From the NCBI GenBank assembly GCA_022478985.1, contig JAKSZP010012208.1, forward strand, positions 1 to 64,000: DNA of 64,000 bases, given 5' to 3'. How positions within the stretch are numbered: position 1 is the first letter of the stretch; every line of letters starts with the position of its first letter. Positions 11,373 to 23,819 of the stretch are shown here, one piece after another. The stretch comes from Massospora cicadina (Eukaryota > Entomophthoromycota > Entomophthoromycetes > Entomophthorales > Entomophthoraceae). The translations under genes and the position numbers were made by a program. The notes below the pieces were generated by a model that saw only the letters and a program-made list of their open reading frames with translations, had not been told where the DNA came from and did no database searches.

Positions 11373-12760
11373 TGTTATATTAATTTTTTTAAAAAATGTC
11401 AACTTTATTATTAACATTGATAAAGGTTTATAATTATTATTCGATTAAATCATTGTTAAAGTCCAATATTATGATACTTTATTCACAGATGTTTATTAAG
11501 CCTTATTCACAAAATTTCTAATAATCTTTTTTTGAGCTCAAAGCATTTTCCCATAGTAACGCTGAGTTTAAAATCTAATGAACTCTGGATAAATTGCTCC
11601 ATTAATGCTCCATTGGCCAATGAGATAGGGACAAATGCCCAAGCCAGGTTACTATTCATCCTAGTATGAGATTTTAGGATGTATTCAGTGTTTTACTCCA
11701 CTACTCGCCTCATTAACCATCTTTTGCCACATATTATGCCTTCTCACTTATTAACTCCCCATTAACAGACAATGAAAACCACTTAATGGTGCTGCCATTA
11801 TTTATCCTCAATTAAGCCCTCAACAATGAATACTGATCAACCCTTACTTTTAACCTGGACTGTGCTATTGCCTATGCATTCCTGTATCTTTTTCCTCTCT
11901 CACATGTGGCATTCACTTATCACCCATCACATTATTTATTTTCTCTTGGTATTTTAAATAGTACTAACCTTTATCTAAATAAGTTACTTTTTACAGTCTA
12001 TATTTTTTTTAGTTAAAAGTCCAATTCTCTGAGAGCTGAAGAAATATATACCTTAATGCAAAATGTTAGGAATGTTTGGGCCTCTAGAGATGGGTTAAGT
12101 TCCACCTAAGTTGTCCTGCATGGCACCTCTGAGTAGCCAATCATATAATTATTTACCCTCAGCTTGATGCCAAGAGAGCGCAAGTCTGAGAACTACCATG
12201 ATTTCAGCAAACATATTGGAGCTAAGAAGCTCAACAAATGAAATTGGCTGACACTGTGGTCCATGGACCCTCCGCTAGCTTTGGGGTATGGATAAACCAT
12301 TTTTACTCAAACTATCTTATTTAGTCCACATGCACGTCACACAATTAGTGAATATATGGGATATCCTTGGAGATACCTGGCCAAACGTACATCTGTCTTA
12401 CTAAAATGAGGCATTTTTTATCCCAGGTGGACAACTGCTGATCTTGAAGTTTTGAATTACACTTCCAATGGGGCAGGTTGTATATCAAAGTTACACTGGG
12501 CGGATTTCCAAAAAAGGCGATAAATTTAAAAAGAAATATAGGTTATAATTTGACTTGATCTTTATTTTCAAAAAGAGGGAATATTTATAGGCTTTTTTAT
12601 GGTTCATAATCTATCAGAGCGAATTAATCTCTGCGAGATTGAATCTTCAATCAATTGATTGGGATCATATTGATCACTAACCTTGATAGATTGCAATATA
12701 TTACTTGCTCCTTCTGATGATGTCAGGGGAATTGATGAAGTAGATTTTTCAGAGATATGA
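11373..12760. mobile_element. AT-rich insert in the integrase of family-1 copy 1
   Basis: Copy 2 has continuous integrase here, while copy 1 has about 1.4 kb of AT-rich unrelated sequence before similarity resumes at about 12780. The left edge reads GGTTA-TGTTATAT, an LTR-like TG start. GGTTA recurs at 12541, which could mark a 1,168-bp element (11373-12540) with a 5-bp duplication, but host sequence does not clearly resume there. Borders and identity are therefore open. I see no coding potential. Confidence 0.4.
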
Positions 12761-12779
12761 GAATTCAGAGAAATCCTGA

Positions 12780-14544
12780 CAGCTGGGGTTCATGGTGATC
12801 CCAGATGATATCATTGTGGAGTTGGGGAGGAACCCGCAGTCTTGACCTAATTAAATTATCCCCTCCATCACCAAATAATTTTTCGCCTGTGCATCAGAAT
12901 TACATGCTGGTCCAACAGTTCCAGCCCCTTCATGAAGGTCATTTGACCCACCATTAGTTAAAAAACAAGAGGCACATTTGGGACCCAATCCACCACTGAA
13001 ATTGCGGGAGGAGCAATAGCTAAGATCTGGGCGGGCAAAATCCCTGTGGTTAGCTCCTGCTCATTCACCTCTGTAGACTCAAAGCCGGACTTTGACTCAA
13101 AATTTCAGGGAAGTACATTCAAATCTTACTTCATAAATTTGTATTTTAAGCTAAAAATGAAGAGATCTTGATACATATGGGCCTGGCGGTGAGCCAGATT
13201 CTGCAGTTCTGGAAACACATAAGAGCCTGATAGTCAATTTGCATGGTCAACTCACATTGCATGCCCTGAAAAAGGTACCTCCAGTGGGTAAAAGATCACG
13301 TCATGGTGGTCAACTCCTTATCATAAATGGCAAGGAATGTTCAGATGAAGAGAACTTGTGCAAAAAGTAAACAACTGGATGTTCCAAACCATCATGCACT
13401 TGCAACAAGGCAGCGCCAACGACAGCAGATGAGGCGTTACATGCTACAATAAATGGCTTGATGGACTCCATGTGTTTAAAAATGGGAGGCGCCAGAAATA
13501 TCCCTTTTATTTCGTCAAACGCCCGTTGCAATCCTCCAATTACTGAAATGGAACACTTCCCAGTTAAGGGATGCAGCAGCGCGGCCAGCTGTGAGAGGGC
13601 GGGGATTAATTTCTTTAAAAAGATAATTTTTACCCAAAAAACTATGCAACTGCTTCTGGGTCATAGAAGTGGGACACTTGAGAATTGCCTCAAGCTTACT
13701 GAGGAATGGTGTAACCATCCCTAAGGACTAGGTTACCCAGGAAGGTAACCACCTCCCTGAAAAGCTCACACTTTGAGGGCTTTATATAAAGCTCTGCCTT
13801 ATGCAACGCTGTCAGCGCCACATTCAAGTCCTTCTCATGTTGCTTGGGGGTGTGAGAGTGCACAAGGATATCATCAATATATGCCACTACACAGGTGAAC
13901 CTGAAGTCTCTTATTACGTTATTAATCAACTGCTGGAATGTAGCTGAGCGTTCTTAGGATGAAGGGCATCACGTGGAACCGGAATATGCCCCTTCTGGTC
14001 TGAATTGCCTAAGTCACTCTTGGCCCTCTGCCACTCATATCCGGTTTATGCGTTCTCAAGATTGAGCTTTAAAAGCACCCAGGACTTTGAAATTGCTTGG
14101 CTAATTGTCTGCTCAAGAGAGAGATGATAGGGATCTTGAACGTTGATATTATTCAAATGCCTATAATTGATTCAGGGCTGTAATGTTATTTCCTTCTGAG
14201 AAAAACTATGGTAGATGCAATGTAATAAGTTTGCTTGAATAACCACCCCTTTTTAATCATATTGTCTAACCACACCTCTAAATGCCTAATTCTTTTGCGC
14301 CATGTAGGGATACAATAGGATTTTTATTGATCACAGCCACCATCAAATGAAAAGCCAAGTTGTACTCAGAATGTGGCAGAAGGCGATTCACTTCCCCAAG
14401 TCAAATATATCCTAATAGGCTACCAATGCTGAAGGAAAATCCAGTGGAAGACCTGCAGGGGAAAGAAGAAACATGATGGAACCCATCCCTCATCCCATCA
14501 CAAGTGTATCAATAAGTGGAAACTACCCCACAATTAGGTACTTG
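12780..14544 (-). pseudogene. RT, RNase H and integrase finger region of family-1 copy 1
   Basis: The best-kept parts on the minus strand are RT palm/thumb at 13929-13696, with VVAYIDDILVHSHTPKQHEKDL (intact YIDD box) and IKPSKCELF, and RNase H at 13531-13310, with FIVACNASSAVVGAALLQVHDG (catalytic Asp replaced by Asn) and HPVVYFLHKFSSSE. The linker to integrase (12780-13130) aligns with 33.95-34.25 kb of copy 2. The protease-RT linker reaches 14544, where the family-2 element is inserted. Frames are broken repeatedly. Confidence 0.75.
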
Positions 14545-15298
14545 TGTGAAGAAACCATCTGTTTTTCGCTCGCTGGTGAAGACTGGTGCTGTCTCTAAAT
14601 AGGGTTTTAGATTATAATAAAGTTATATAGACACTAAATAACCAAAAGTGAATTTTTAGGTTTATTAGTGTCAACGTGGAGTAAAAAACGAACCCTCTAG
14701 ATACCAGACCATTCCATATGAAATTATATTGAGGGTCGAGGAGAAATACAATAGTAAGCAAGTGGAATAGCTTGGGTACATCCAAAATAGGTAATATGAT
14801 AATCCATCCTATTGGAGCTCAGTAAATTTGGGTTACTTAGGTGAAATGAGTGATGGGAAGGTAGTTTTAGGCAGAACGTACCCATGTGGTAATGATTTGA
14901 TATATTTCAACCAATCACCATTTGCTAAAATAATTGCACCTTGGGGGACCTCCACCACGCTTATAAAAGGGGTGGTCTCCGCTTAGGTTTTGAATTGGAA
15001 TTGAACGTGGCTAGGAAGAACCATTCAATGGGGATCCAGAATATGTTATATGGTTGGAGCAATCTGACTGCCATATTTTGAGTTAATGGCCCATTTAGTA
15101 TTTAGCAAAGTGTTGCCCCAATTTGTGGGGTTCCACTGAGAATTGGCCACGGACTTTTTGGCCAATATTGTCATTATTATGTTTGAAGTAATATTATCAT
15201 GAGATTGGACATGTAATTAGCTGATTATATCTGTCAAATCATGATTATTCTTCCCCAAAACATTTTTTTGCCGAAGCCAAGATGGCAATTGTCCAACA
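14545..15298 (-). repeat. 3' LTR of the family-2 element
   Basis: Plus-strand ends are TGTGAAGAAACC and ..GTCCAACA. In element sense it starts TGTTGGACAATTGCC and carries a TATA-like CTTTTATAAGCG near 14965, about 330 bases from its start, conserved in the other LTR. It aligns end to end with 21614-22367. Confidence 0.85.
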
Positions 15299-15524
15299 TC
15301 ACCCCCTCAAGATTGTTGGAGGGAGAATGGGGCCATAGGAAACAGTCATGTATCCAATTAATGGTAATACCTGTAACTAAAGATTTGATATAGTACTCAT
15401 TTCCTCTCTTATAAGTGGTGGTGAACGGTCCCTACCAAATTGATCCAATCTTGCTGCTTCTCAGAGTGATGCAATTATGGTAGTATAAGACCATATCAGA
15501 CACTTGAAATGAAGGCAGGGGGGT
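15299..15524 (-). other. 3' untranslated part of family-2 element with polypurine tract
   Basis: On the minus strand TTGAGGGGGTGA ends at the LTR border and serves as polypurine tract. The rest lies between integrase and the tract. The same arrangement is preserved in the plus-strand remnant at 5780-5953. Confidence 0.7.
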
Positions 15525-16449
15525 TCAGATCTCATTAGCAGCCTGACCTTCCTTAATCACCATTTTGGCTAAATTAGTCATAGCCTCAGATTGGAGTTGA
15601 ATGATATGCTGAGCGAATCTTCTCATGGCGTTTACAGGTTCCTCACCACTAGAGGAAAAGACGTCTTTAACTAAGAGGGCAAGTATTTTTGGTTCCCACC
15701 CATACAAGACATGAAATGGAGACATTTTTAAGATCCAGTGATAGCTAATCTGGTATGCCATAAGAGCACTGGGTAGGTATTTATCCCAGTGAAGGGGCTC
15801 AGAAGAGGCCATTTTACGTAGGATGGATACTAAGGTTCCATTTGCTATTTCCACAGTCCCATTGGTGGAGGGATTATAGGGAGCCAAGAACAGTTGTTGG
15901 GCTCCCATGGAAGTGGCCAGGATTTTGACTACTCTGGAGGTGAATTTCTTACCATTGTCGCAGAGTAGTACTTGGGGTAGCCATGATGAGTGAAAATGTT
16001 TTGATGTAAAAAGGTGGCTTGGCCTTGGCAGTTTGGGCAGGAAGAGCCACAGCTTCCACTCATTTAGTGAAGTGGTCAATGCTGAATAGGATAAATTTTT
16101 TTCACCATTTGTCTGAGGGAGGGGCCTACTATGTCCAGGCTAATGATGTGGAATTGTTGTTGAGGGGTAGTTGGTTGATATTGGTATCTAGTCTTGAAAC
16201 TGGATTTCTTCAAAGCATGAGACAGGCATCCAAGGCTTTGACAATGGTTTCCATAATCCCTTCTCAATAGTACCAATCCTTAATCCACTTGTAAGTTTTC
16301 TTTGCTCCTCCATGACTTAGAGTGGTGTGAGCTTCTAGTATAGCAGGCACATGTTCTGAGGGCCAAAGGTAAGGCAACCACTTTGCCACCACCTGCTTGT
16401 ATAATTTCCCACTCTCCACCTTGGCGTTGCGAGAGTGCCAGGATAACAT
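15525..16449 (-). pseudogene. Integrase of the family-2 element
   Basis: Zinc-finger part at 16449-16264 (ILEAHTTLSHGGAKKTYKWIKDWYY), then FHIISLDIVGPSL (first catalytic Asp) near 16110. The core at 16079-15525 includes LLCDNGKKFTSRVVKIL (second Asp) and PSTNGTVEIANGTL (catalytic Glu), then EPLHWDKYLPSALMAYQ and SPFHVLYG. The catalytic triad is thus still readable but in three frames. Length and motif order are typical of Gypsy integrases without a chromodomain. Confidence 0.85.
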
Positions 16450-17000
16450 TTTCTATATGGGCTCATCCTAGTCCTTCCAATCATTGGGGGTCATTAAAAA
16501 ATCATATAACCTTTCCACCTCGCTATTATCCAAATGAAGGACTGGCAGCTAAGTTAACCCATCATCAATGTGACAGGTTCTAGCACAGTGCTTGATCTTC
16601 ATGTAATAATGCTGGAGCTTTAGGGCCCTACGAGCTAAATGGCCAGTAGGATTCTTCATGTTCTGTAACCATTTTAGGGAAGCATGGTCCGCAACCACAG
16701 TGAAGGTGGTCCCATATAGAAAAGGGCGGTAGTGCTTCACAGCTAACAGAACGGCAAGGTACTCCTTTTTAAGTTACACTGTAATTGCGTTCCACCTTTG
16801 ACAGCATCTTACTGAAATAGGATACTGGATGATCTACACCATTTTCATCTAATTGGGCTAAGATGGTCCCAATGGCATCGTCTGAAGCGTCAGTGAACAA
16901 AATAAACAGTTTATTGTAATTGGGATGCCTCAGGATGGGACGTTGTTGTAGCAGTTACTTCAACGTCTCAAAGGTGGTCTTCTGTTCAGCGATTCAATAG
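16450..17000 (-). pseudogene. RNase H of the family-2 element
   Basis: Frameshifted translation shows FILFTDASDDAIGTILAQL (catalytic Asp in TDAS), HPVSYFSKML, then KHYRPFLYGTTFTVVADHASLKWLQ at 16740-16549 (catalytic Asp in ADHASL) and HIDDGLT, the equivalent of the usual ADALSR ending. A stop and a frame change separate the two halves. Confidence 0.8.
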
Positions 17001-17907
17001 AAAGGGGTGTTCTTAGTCAATAGGCGAATGAGGGGTTCACTGAGCTGTTCAAACTTGTGGGATAAACTGATGGTAATACCCCATTATCCTAAAAACACCT
17101 AAATATCCCTTAAATATTTAGGGGGAGGCATTTTTGAGATCGCTTCAACTTTACCTTGTATGGGTTGGATTCCCTCTTGAGAAATGGAGTGGCCAAGGAA
17201 ATTCAATGTACTTTAGGAAGAAGGTACACTTTAAGGGCTTCAACTTAATATTTGACTTGTATAACCGCTGAAACAACTCTTTCAGGTGATCAAGATGTTC
17301 GTTGAAGGTTCTTGAGAACAATGTGATGTCATCAAGATAAATGATGACGCAATTTAACTTCAGTTCCTAAAAATGTGATCCATCACACGCTAAAAGATGC
17401 AGGTGCATTACACAACCCTTGAGTTAATTGGGTTGGTTGGAAGAGACCCTCATTACAAATGAGAGCGCATTTCTCTTGGTCTTCAGGGGAAAGGGCCATT
17501 TGTTAATAGCTGCTAGTCAAGTCCATGGCGGAAAATAAGTTAGAGCCACAGAGTTGGGACATGGCGTCGTCAATGTAGGGGATAGGATAGCTATCCTTTT
17601 TTGTGAGTTTATCTAACTTGCGGTAGTCCAAAACTATCCAATGATCTCCATTTTTAATTTTAATTAGCAACAGGGAGGAAGACCAAGAGCTCTGTGAAGG
17701 AACTAGTAACCCCGCGTCTAGTAACTGCTGGAGCTCAGTCCTCATCTGCTGTTCTTCCACCTTCTGTTTACAGTAAGGTTTGGACCAAATAGGGCGGGCA
17801 TCACCCACATCAATGGAGTGACTCCAGCCCTTCATGTGGCCATAGTAATTATCCAATTTGGAGAATATATCACTATATTCGTCTAGTAAATTATGGACTT
17901 TTTCCAA
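17001..17907 (-). pseudogene. Reverse transcriptase of the family-2 element
   Basis: The N-terminal part (17907-17503, 134 codons open) holds LLDAGLLVPSQSSWSS, DHWIVLDYRKLDKLT and FSAMDLTSSY (the first Asp of the palm). Further on, in another frame, CVIIYLDDITLFSRTF carries an intact YLDD box at about 17325-17345, followed by HLDHLKELFQRLYKSN. These are the conserved RT blocks in order. Frameshifts between blocks prevent a full-length product. Confidence 0.85.
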
Positions 17908-18212
17908 CTCATATGTAGTCAGCTTATCCTAAATATGAACTTTGGGCAAGGTACACACCAGGTTATCCATGGGCAAGCCCAAATCTGCCATAGAGCTAAT
18001 GGAGTGGAAACGTTCAATGTCCTCCACTGGGATTAGGAAGCCTCTGCCAATCTCCTGGTGTTTTTGTATGACCATGCCCTTGCCGGTGAGGCTTCCCAGC
18101 AGAATGGTAATAGGCCTCTGGTAGTCTGGGTCTAGTATCCTAGACAACACCCGAGGCTTTAAGGGGTAACGCCCTCAAGACTTATAATATGCAAAAAGCA
18201 GTGGTGTGGGAT

Positions 18213-18908
18213 TTAGAGCGTGATTTTAGTGTCAACCACTCGTTGTTCACCAGGATTAATAAAGACATCATCTGCAGCATAGAAAGGGATACTATCACTA
18301 GCACCCACTGAATTGGGCAATTTCTTTGTTTTGCGGCCATAGGTGGAATAAGGCAAAGTCATAGCTGAAAAGGGGTATTTGACCAGGCAAGAATATCTGT
18401 GCTTTCTGGGTTCTTTATTGACTAAGGCTAAAATAAATTCATAGTTGAGCAACGAGAAAAAACCTTGCTTCATGTTGATTATTCCCTCATACTCAATCAT
18501 AAATTGGGTACCAATAATCATATTATATGCGTTGTTGTCCAAAGCCACAGCAGGAGCCGATAAGAAAAGCTTCCTAATTTGAATGGGAAGGTAAGAGTAT
18601 GCCCCAATAGACTGGGTATTGTTTGGGCCTTCGGTTCCAAATTCTTGCATGTTCTCCAAGTCAGGCACTAGCTTTAGCTTTTTGATAAGCTTAGTGGAGA
18701 TCACGTTAATTGGGGAGCCAGTGTCCAGGATGGCCATGATTTGGACTTTTTGAATGACCACTTCAACCTTAGTGAGTGTTTCTCCAAAGTTGGGCGACAA
18801 AGCTAAGGCCTCCTTGAGCCGGAAAGTGGAGGTTAGTTTCCAAGCAGACTTGGGGTATCTATCCAAGATAAATTTCATGGGATGAACCCACTGGAGAGGT
18901 CGAATCAA
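18213..18908 (-). pseudogene. Aspartic protease region of the family-2 element
   Basis: This is a 231-codon open frame on the minus strand. Around residues 50-75 it reads IQKVQIMAILDTGSPINVIS, with an intact DTGS active site of retropepsins. Later DNNAYNMIIGTQFMIEYEGI is the second conserved region (I-I-G-T-x-F). It lies between gag (19.2-20.1 kb) and RT as in Gypsy polyproteins. It is the best-preserved frame of this element, but it is not joined to intact neighbours. Confidence 0.8.
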
Positions 18909-19241
18909 GCCATCTAAGAATTGATCATCATCGCTGGTAGTGTCAATAACTTTTGGACACCCTAGAATTTGGATGAATTACTTTTCCTAAGGTATGGTGG
19001 TCTCATCTACTCCTCCAGCGTTCAAATGATCAGGAACCTCTACTTCCTCAGGGGCTCCCAATATATAGTAACCAACGTCATTGTAACCCCCTCATCTTCA
19101 TTCCCAAAGGTATTCTCAACCACTGTCAAGGCCACAATCGAGGTAGGGGATACGGCCACATGAGGTTTGGTAGTTATCCTCTGGCCATAAGTCTTTCCAG
19201 CAAGCTATTTATTGTTATAGGGGTTACCCTGGGGCGCGCAC

Positions 19242-20084
19242 CTACCAGCTTAGCTGGGGGGAAGACACAGCGGCTTTGGTGAGCATGTGTGGTAGCATTG
19301 TATCAACTACTTTATTAATCTCTGAATTACACAAGGGTATGATATCATGTTTAAGTTGCACTGAGGAAGCAGGTTTTTCAGGGAGGATAGGCACAGTTGG
19401 GCTCACTCCCAACTGTTCAGCAGTTAGAAGCTTCTCAATGGTTAGAGCTGAAGGTTTCACCTCAGCTTCATTTGTTGTTGCACATAAATGGAATTCAGTA
19501 ACGTCTACAGTGCCTCTTTTATGTCATGGATGTTTTTGAAGTGGCATTTCACTGAGATGATATGCCTGGCTAGAGAGGGTTAAGAGGCTAACCCAGTTAG
19601 CATGACTGCAATAGCATCATCCATGGTTAGCATGTTAGACGTGGATAACCTTTGCGCAGGAAGGTAAAATCGCTCAGCAAAGGCAGCGGTTGGTTCGCCC
19701 TCATACATGCTAACGCGCATAAAGGCCTGTTTATCCCTGTGTAGACTATGCTTTGATCCAAATTTAACCAAAAAAAGCCTTCTTCACCTCTTCCCAGGTA
19801 TGCAGAGGGTCCATGTAAGGAACTATCATCTCTTGTGCTAGGCGACTTAAGCAAGTAAGGATATATTGAACTTTTTGCTTATCCGTTGTGCCATACATGT
19901 CAGCTTCATAAACATACAAAAAGGAAGCAATGCTCCCTTCACCAGGTGTGTACTTCTCTTTAAGAGGGGGTTTTAATGGGCGCTGCTCAAGCTCTTTGAG
20001 AAGGGATAGAGCGCTATCTAGTTGCTTTTCCAGGACAGCTAAACGTGATTCATTTTGAAGAGGAAAAGTTGGAGGGTTACTCAC
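19242..20084 (-). pseudogene. Gag of the family-2 element
   Basis: It starts with a 106-codon open frame (20084-19764): a predicted helical N-terminus (LAVLEKQLDSALSLLKELEQ, coiled-coil-like), then the capsid-type segment YEADMYGTTDKQKVQYILTCL and DPLHTWEEVKKAFF. It continues in other frames over 19771-19580 (SKHSLHRDKQAFMRVSMYEG...AFAERFYLPAQRL, the retrotrans_gag pattern) and 19460-19242. I found no clear CCHC knuckle. Solo LTR B2 sits just upstream of the start, in the leader. Confidence 0.75.
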
Positions 20085-20127
20085 GTTTTAAGCCTCCATT
20101 TTTAGACGATTTTTGGTGGTTTACAGG

Positions 20128-21584
20128 TGTCACAATTTATAGGATTCTATGATTATTCTCAATTGATAACCCCTAAATTATATAACTGCACAGGTTTGTT
20201 GTTGTGCAATACTCTGCTTTGTATGATAGCAAAATTTATTAGTTTGATAATAGTATGGAGACTACTATATGTAATGAATAAAGTACTAGAATTAGGCCCA
20301 ACGCTTGGCCAGTATATCATCTCAAAATACCTAGGATGTCCTTAATAGGGATTCATTCCCTGGTACCGCCTACTTGATCCATGCTCAGATTATCATTTAC
20401 GGTTTCTCTCTGTGACATACATTCAGCAGCAATCCCTAGTTCAATTCAGCTTTTCTTCTCTGGATCCACGCTCAGATCCTTACTCTTTATTTTAAAGAGT
20501 CTCTCAATTAGAGCACTCAGCAATAATTTCCTGAGAAAGGTTAAAACTCGATATAATTTCTAATAAAGTATGTTAAGATAATACTCTGGTAATTTATGTT
20601 TTCTGGTAATTTGTGTGTTCTGGTATTACTGATACAATTTTCAACAATAGAATGGTCTGATGTAAAGGATAAAGAAGTGCTAATGTTGAACAGCAGTTAG
20701 CCAATCTTCTTTATAATTGATTTCCACCTTAATCAGGTAACCTATTACATCCCAATGATTTCTCCCTCACTTAATGGGACTAGAGACATAAGCTTATGTC
20801 TTTCATGGCTTCCTGTCATACAAGGATCTCGGTCCACCTGGTCAATTAATTTTTTATCACCTGTATCAACCCCAGGACAGGTGACACCAAATGGATAGTT
20901 GAGTCAATCTTTATCTCTTCCTAAATTTATGTATGTATTTTTTTGGTGAATTCTTAGGAAATTTATAATGGGAATTCAGCGCCCAACCCTCAGTTGCCAC
21001 CTCCATGTTGTAGCGGCACCATTGCCATTGAATTAACCATCCTTGTCTCATCAGCGATGGTCTTCCCCAACCTGGATAGGATTAAGTCATTGGACATCCT
21101 CAAGTCCTAAAACAGAAATAGTCAAAAAACGTGTATTTAACATTTTTCTCTCAATCCCAGCGAACCAACCATATTTGGCAAGTGACCTGCTTAGGTAATG
21201 GGACATATTACCCATTAAGTCAGGTTGCAAACCAACTGATCAATTCTTTAGTTGCAGGAGGCATCACTCGCCTCACAACCTAATCCAAAAATTCCCAATC
21301 AGTCAGTGATGAAACCTGAACGACCCCAATCAGTAACCTGATAGTTAATCATCAATCAACTATCTGATGCCCAAAGTTCGTCAGCAACTCTGCCTAACAA
21401 GATCTTAAGCATTCATCTGTATTGATCCCTGTTGGATATGACCCAAATTAATAATCTTAAATCTCCCAAACATTGTTACCCCTCAATCAGAGGCAACTGA
21501 TATCCAATTTACTTTGCTTAAAGGAATTATCACCTAGCGATCCTTGATAATCTAATTGGATGGGATATTGGAAAAATCCTAACA
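20128..21584 (-). mobile_element. Solo LTR, family B, copy B2
   Basis: It begins TGTCACAATTTATAGG and ends AATCCTAACA. Flanks are ACAGG (20123-20127) and ATAGG (21585-21589), a 5-bp duplication with one C-to-T change. It is about 350 bases longer than B1 and B3 because of extra sequence at about 20590-20940, which starts with three short repeats of TTCTGGTAATTTNTG type. It lies in the gag leader of the family-2 element. Orientation is inferred from the conserved reverse-strand TATA-like motif. Confidence 0.85.
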
Positions 21585-21597
21585 ATAGGTGCCCCTT

Positions 21598-21610
21598 GTA
21601 GTGAGCACCA
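21598..21610 (-). other. Primer-binding site of the family-2 element
   Basis: The plus strand reads GTAGTGAGCACCA, the look of a tRNA 3' acceptor end with CCA. On the minus strand TGGTGCTCACTAC therefore starts three bases after the end of the 5' LTR (21614), the usual place for a tRNA primer site. The tRNA identity cannot be assigned without the genome's tRNA set. Confidence 0.7.
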
Positions 21611-21613
21611 CTT

Positions 21614-22367
21614 TGTGGGAAACAGCTGTTTTTTTTCTCGCTTATGCTGATTGGTGCTGGCTCCACAGAAGGGGTTTAGATTATAATAAAGATAAAAAAC
21701 ACTAAATAACCAAAAGTGATTTTTTTCAGGTTTATTAGTGTCAACGTGGAGTAAAAAATGAACCTTCTAGATACCAGATCATTCCATATGAAATTATAAT
21801 GAGGGTTGAGGGAAACAGAATAGTAAGCTAGTGGAATAGCTTGGGTACATACAAGGTAGGTAATATGATAATCCATCCCATCAGAGCTTAGGAAATTTGG
21901 GTTACTTAGGCAAAATGACTGATGGGAAGGTAGTTTTAGGCAGAACGTACCCATGGTGTAATGATTTAATATTTCAACTAATCACCATTTGCTAAAATAA
22001 TTGCACCTTGGGTGATCTCCGCCACGCCTATAAAAGGGGGTGGTCCCCGCTTAGGTGTTGAAATGGAACTGGATGTGGCTGGGGAGTACAAGTTTGATGG
22101 GCGCCCTGGAATATGCCGCATGTTTGGAGCAATCCGACTGCCATCATTTTAGTTAATAGCCCGTTTAGTATTTAGAAAAGTGTTGCCCTGATTCACGGAG
22201 TTCCACTGAGAATCAGCTAGGGTCTTTTGGACGATTTTACTATTATTTTCATGCAAAATGAAATTATTATGAGATCAGACATGTAATTGGAAATTATATT
22301 TGTTAAATCGGGATTATTCTTTCCCAATACATTCTTTCGCTGAAGTCAAGACAGCAATTGTCTGAGA
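21614..22367 (-). repeat. 5' LTR of the family-2 element
   Basis: It is exactly as long as its partner at 14545-15298 (754 bases) and aligns end to end. It starts TGTGGGAAACAGCTG on the plus strand. The other end reads ..GTCTGAGA, a decayed form of ..GTCCAACA. Confidence 0.85.
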
Positions 22368-23819
22368 ACCTGAAAAAGAAAGTTTGATCAAGTACAGGTT
22401 GATGTTAACCTGCTGCTTACGCCACCACCCCACCCCCAGGATAACAGGAAAGAGCTGATATGGTACCACAGCAAACTGATAACAAAAACAAAACTGGTGA
22501 ACGGAAAAGGTACTGGCTGCCATAAGTTTATGAAGCCATTAAAGCAGAAGAAGCACCCAACACCGACGCCTTCACTTCCATGTTCTTGTCAAAATCCTAC
22601 TCCAGCTTTAGACTTATAAAGTTTCCACCGCTTCCATATTCACAAGGGCTCTCAACTGACACCCTGTTCATACTCAAACTAATTTTTAGAGGAAACAAAA
22701 AATATGCAAACCCTTTTTATTGGCCACCACATGGGACACTACTGGCTGAGTGATAGTAATTGATGTGTTAGGGAGCCAAAATTGTGATGGGAATTGGCCC
22801 ATTCAACGGGAAGATACTTCTCAAACTCTTCACGCTGGGATGCTGACAACTAGGGCATCAGGGGATTCTAGGTAACAGTTCCTTCATGGGAACCGTATCA
22901 CCAACCAGCACCAGGGAAAGGAAAGGAGAAACAATAATAGGGGAAAAGATTGGGATATCCTCCAACACCAAGGCACACACCTTGGGAACCTGGCCCAAAT
23001 TGGCCCATTGGGCGAGAGACAAAGGGAACGCCAACTTGTCATTCAACATCCCACAAAAGAACCATTTTGGTGAGGAACCTTTCCTACACCTACCATCCCA
23101 CCCAATGCCCGCTTGAACATAGCATTGATGGAGATAGCCACCATGCACACTAGTCTAACAAACACAACTGGGTGTCTCAGGAGGATTGATTAGAAAAAAC
23201 AAGATCTAGGGTGGGCTGAAATACTGCAATTAAAATGTCCAATGGAAGACCAAGTCCCAGAGCTTGGTTATGGAACACTTTGATGATTGAGGTCAGATCT
23301 AACACCTCTATGCCCAGCATGAAGAATTGTAGCAGGTGAGCTGATCTTGACACTAGCACCTTAACCACAGATGATAACAAATTAATCAATGGAGTAGAGA
23401 ATCCCGTTTTATTGGCTGATGCAAAATACTGCGCACCCAATGATGAGCATCCCCCTCCAATGCGTCTAAAAGGGCCACACTCCACTGTGAATTTGTCAGG
23501 GAGGAGGAAGCCGCTGTATTGGCTGTGAAATGCACCTGCAACTCATCAAGGGCGTCCAAAATCTGGTTCATAATTTCCAAAGAAGGGACAGATGAACACA
23601 CCCAGGGAAGGATGATATTGGATCTAGATCCTGTGGGAGTAATTATTGGGTTAGGAACTACTCATTATCGCATGAAGCACAGAATTAATGTACCAACTGA
23701 CCATACAAACAGAGCCAATTTAAGCAACGATTGTAGGTTCATATGGTCTGATGATACCATTGCATCACTTACTTCTAACAGAAGGATGAATATGGCAAAG
23801 ATTAATGGCCAGTTACTTA
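22368..23819 (-). pseudogene. Gag and protease of family-1 copy 1
   Basis: Protease C-terminus at 22523-22314 reads FSVHQFCFCYQFAVVPYQLFPVILGVGWW, matching copy 2 (FSIHQFSFCNRF...LVILGVRWW), and is cut by the family-2 element at 22367. Gag pieces at 23601-23386 read ILDALDELQVHF and ALLDALEGDAHHWVRSILHQP, matching copy 2 (VLDALAEVQMHT, ALLDALDGDARSWVRGLLHSP). An upstream hydrophobic frame (23895-23665) crosses the LTR border, as in copy 2. A candidate primer site with CCA lies eight bases from the LTR (plus strand TAATGGCCA ending 23811); this is tentative. Confidence 0.7.

Larger units (their letters stand above)
14545..22367 (-). mobile_element. Family-2 Ty3/Gypsy element, complete but decayed
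   Basis: Two 754-base LTRs (14545-15298 and 21614-22367) flank a minus-strand gag-protease-RT-RNase H-integrase order. The target-site duplication is ACTTG (14540-14544) and ACCTG (22368-22372), differing by one C-to-T change. A primer-binding site and a polypurine tract sit at the expected places. The element inserted into the protease C-terminus of family-1 copy 1. Its own gag leader later received solo LTR B2. No chromodomain is seen, so it is a different Gypsy lineage from family 1. Confidence 0.9.

Noticed and set aside
14940..14985. Plus-strand TATAAAAGG as promoter of an unknown gene
   Set aside because: The motif is nearly palindromic and lies in both family-2 LTRs at the place expected for the element's own minus-strand TATA box.
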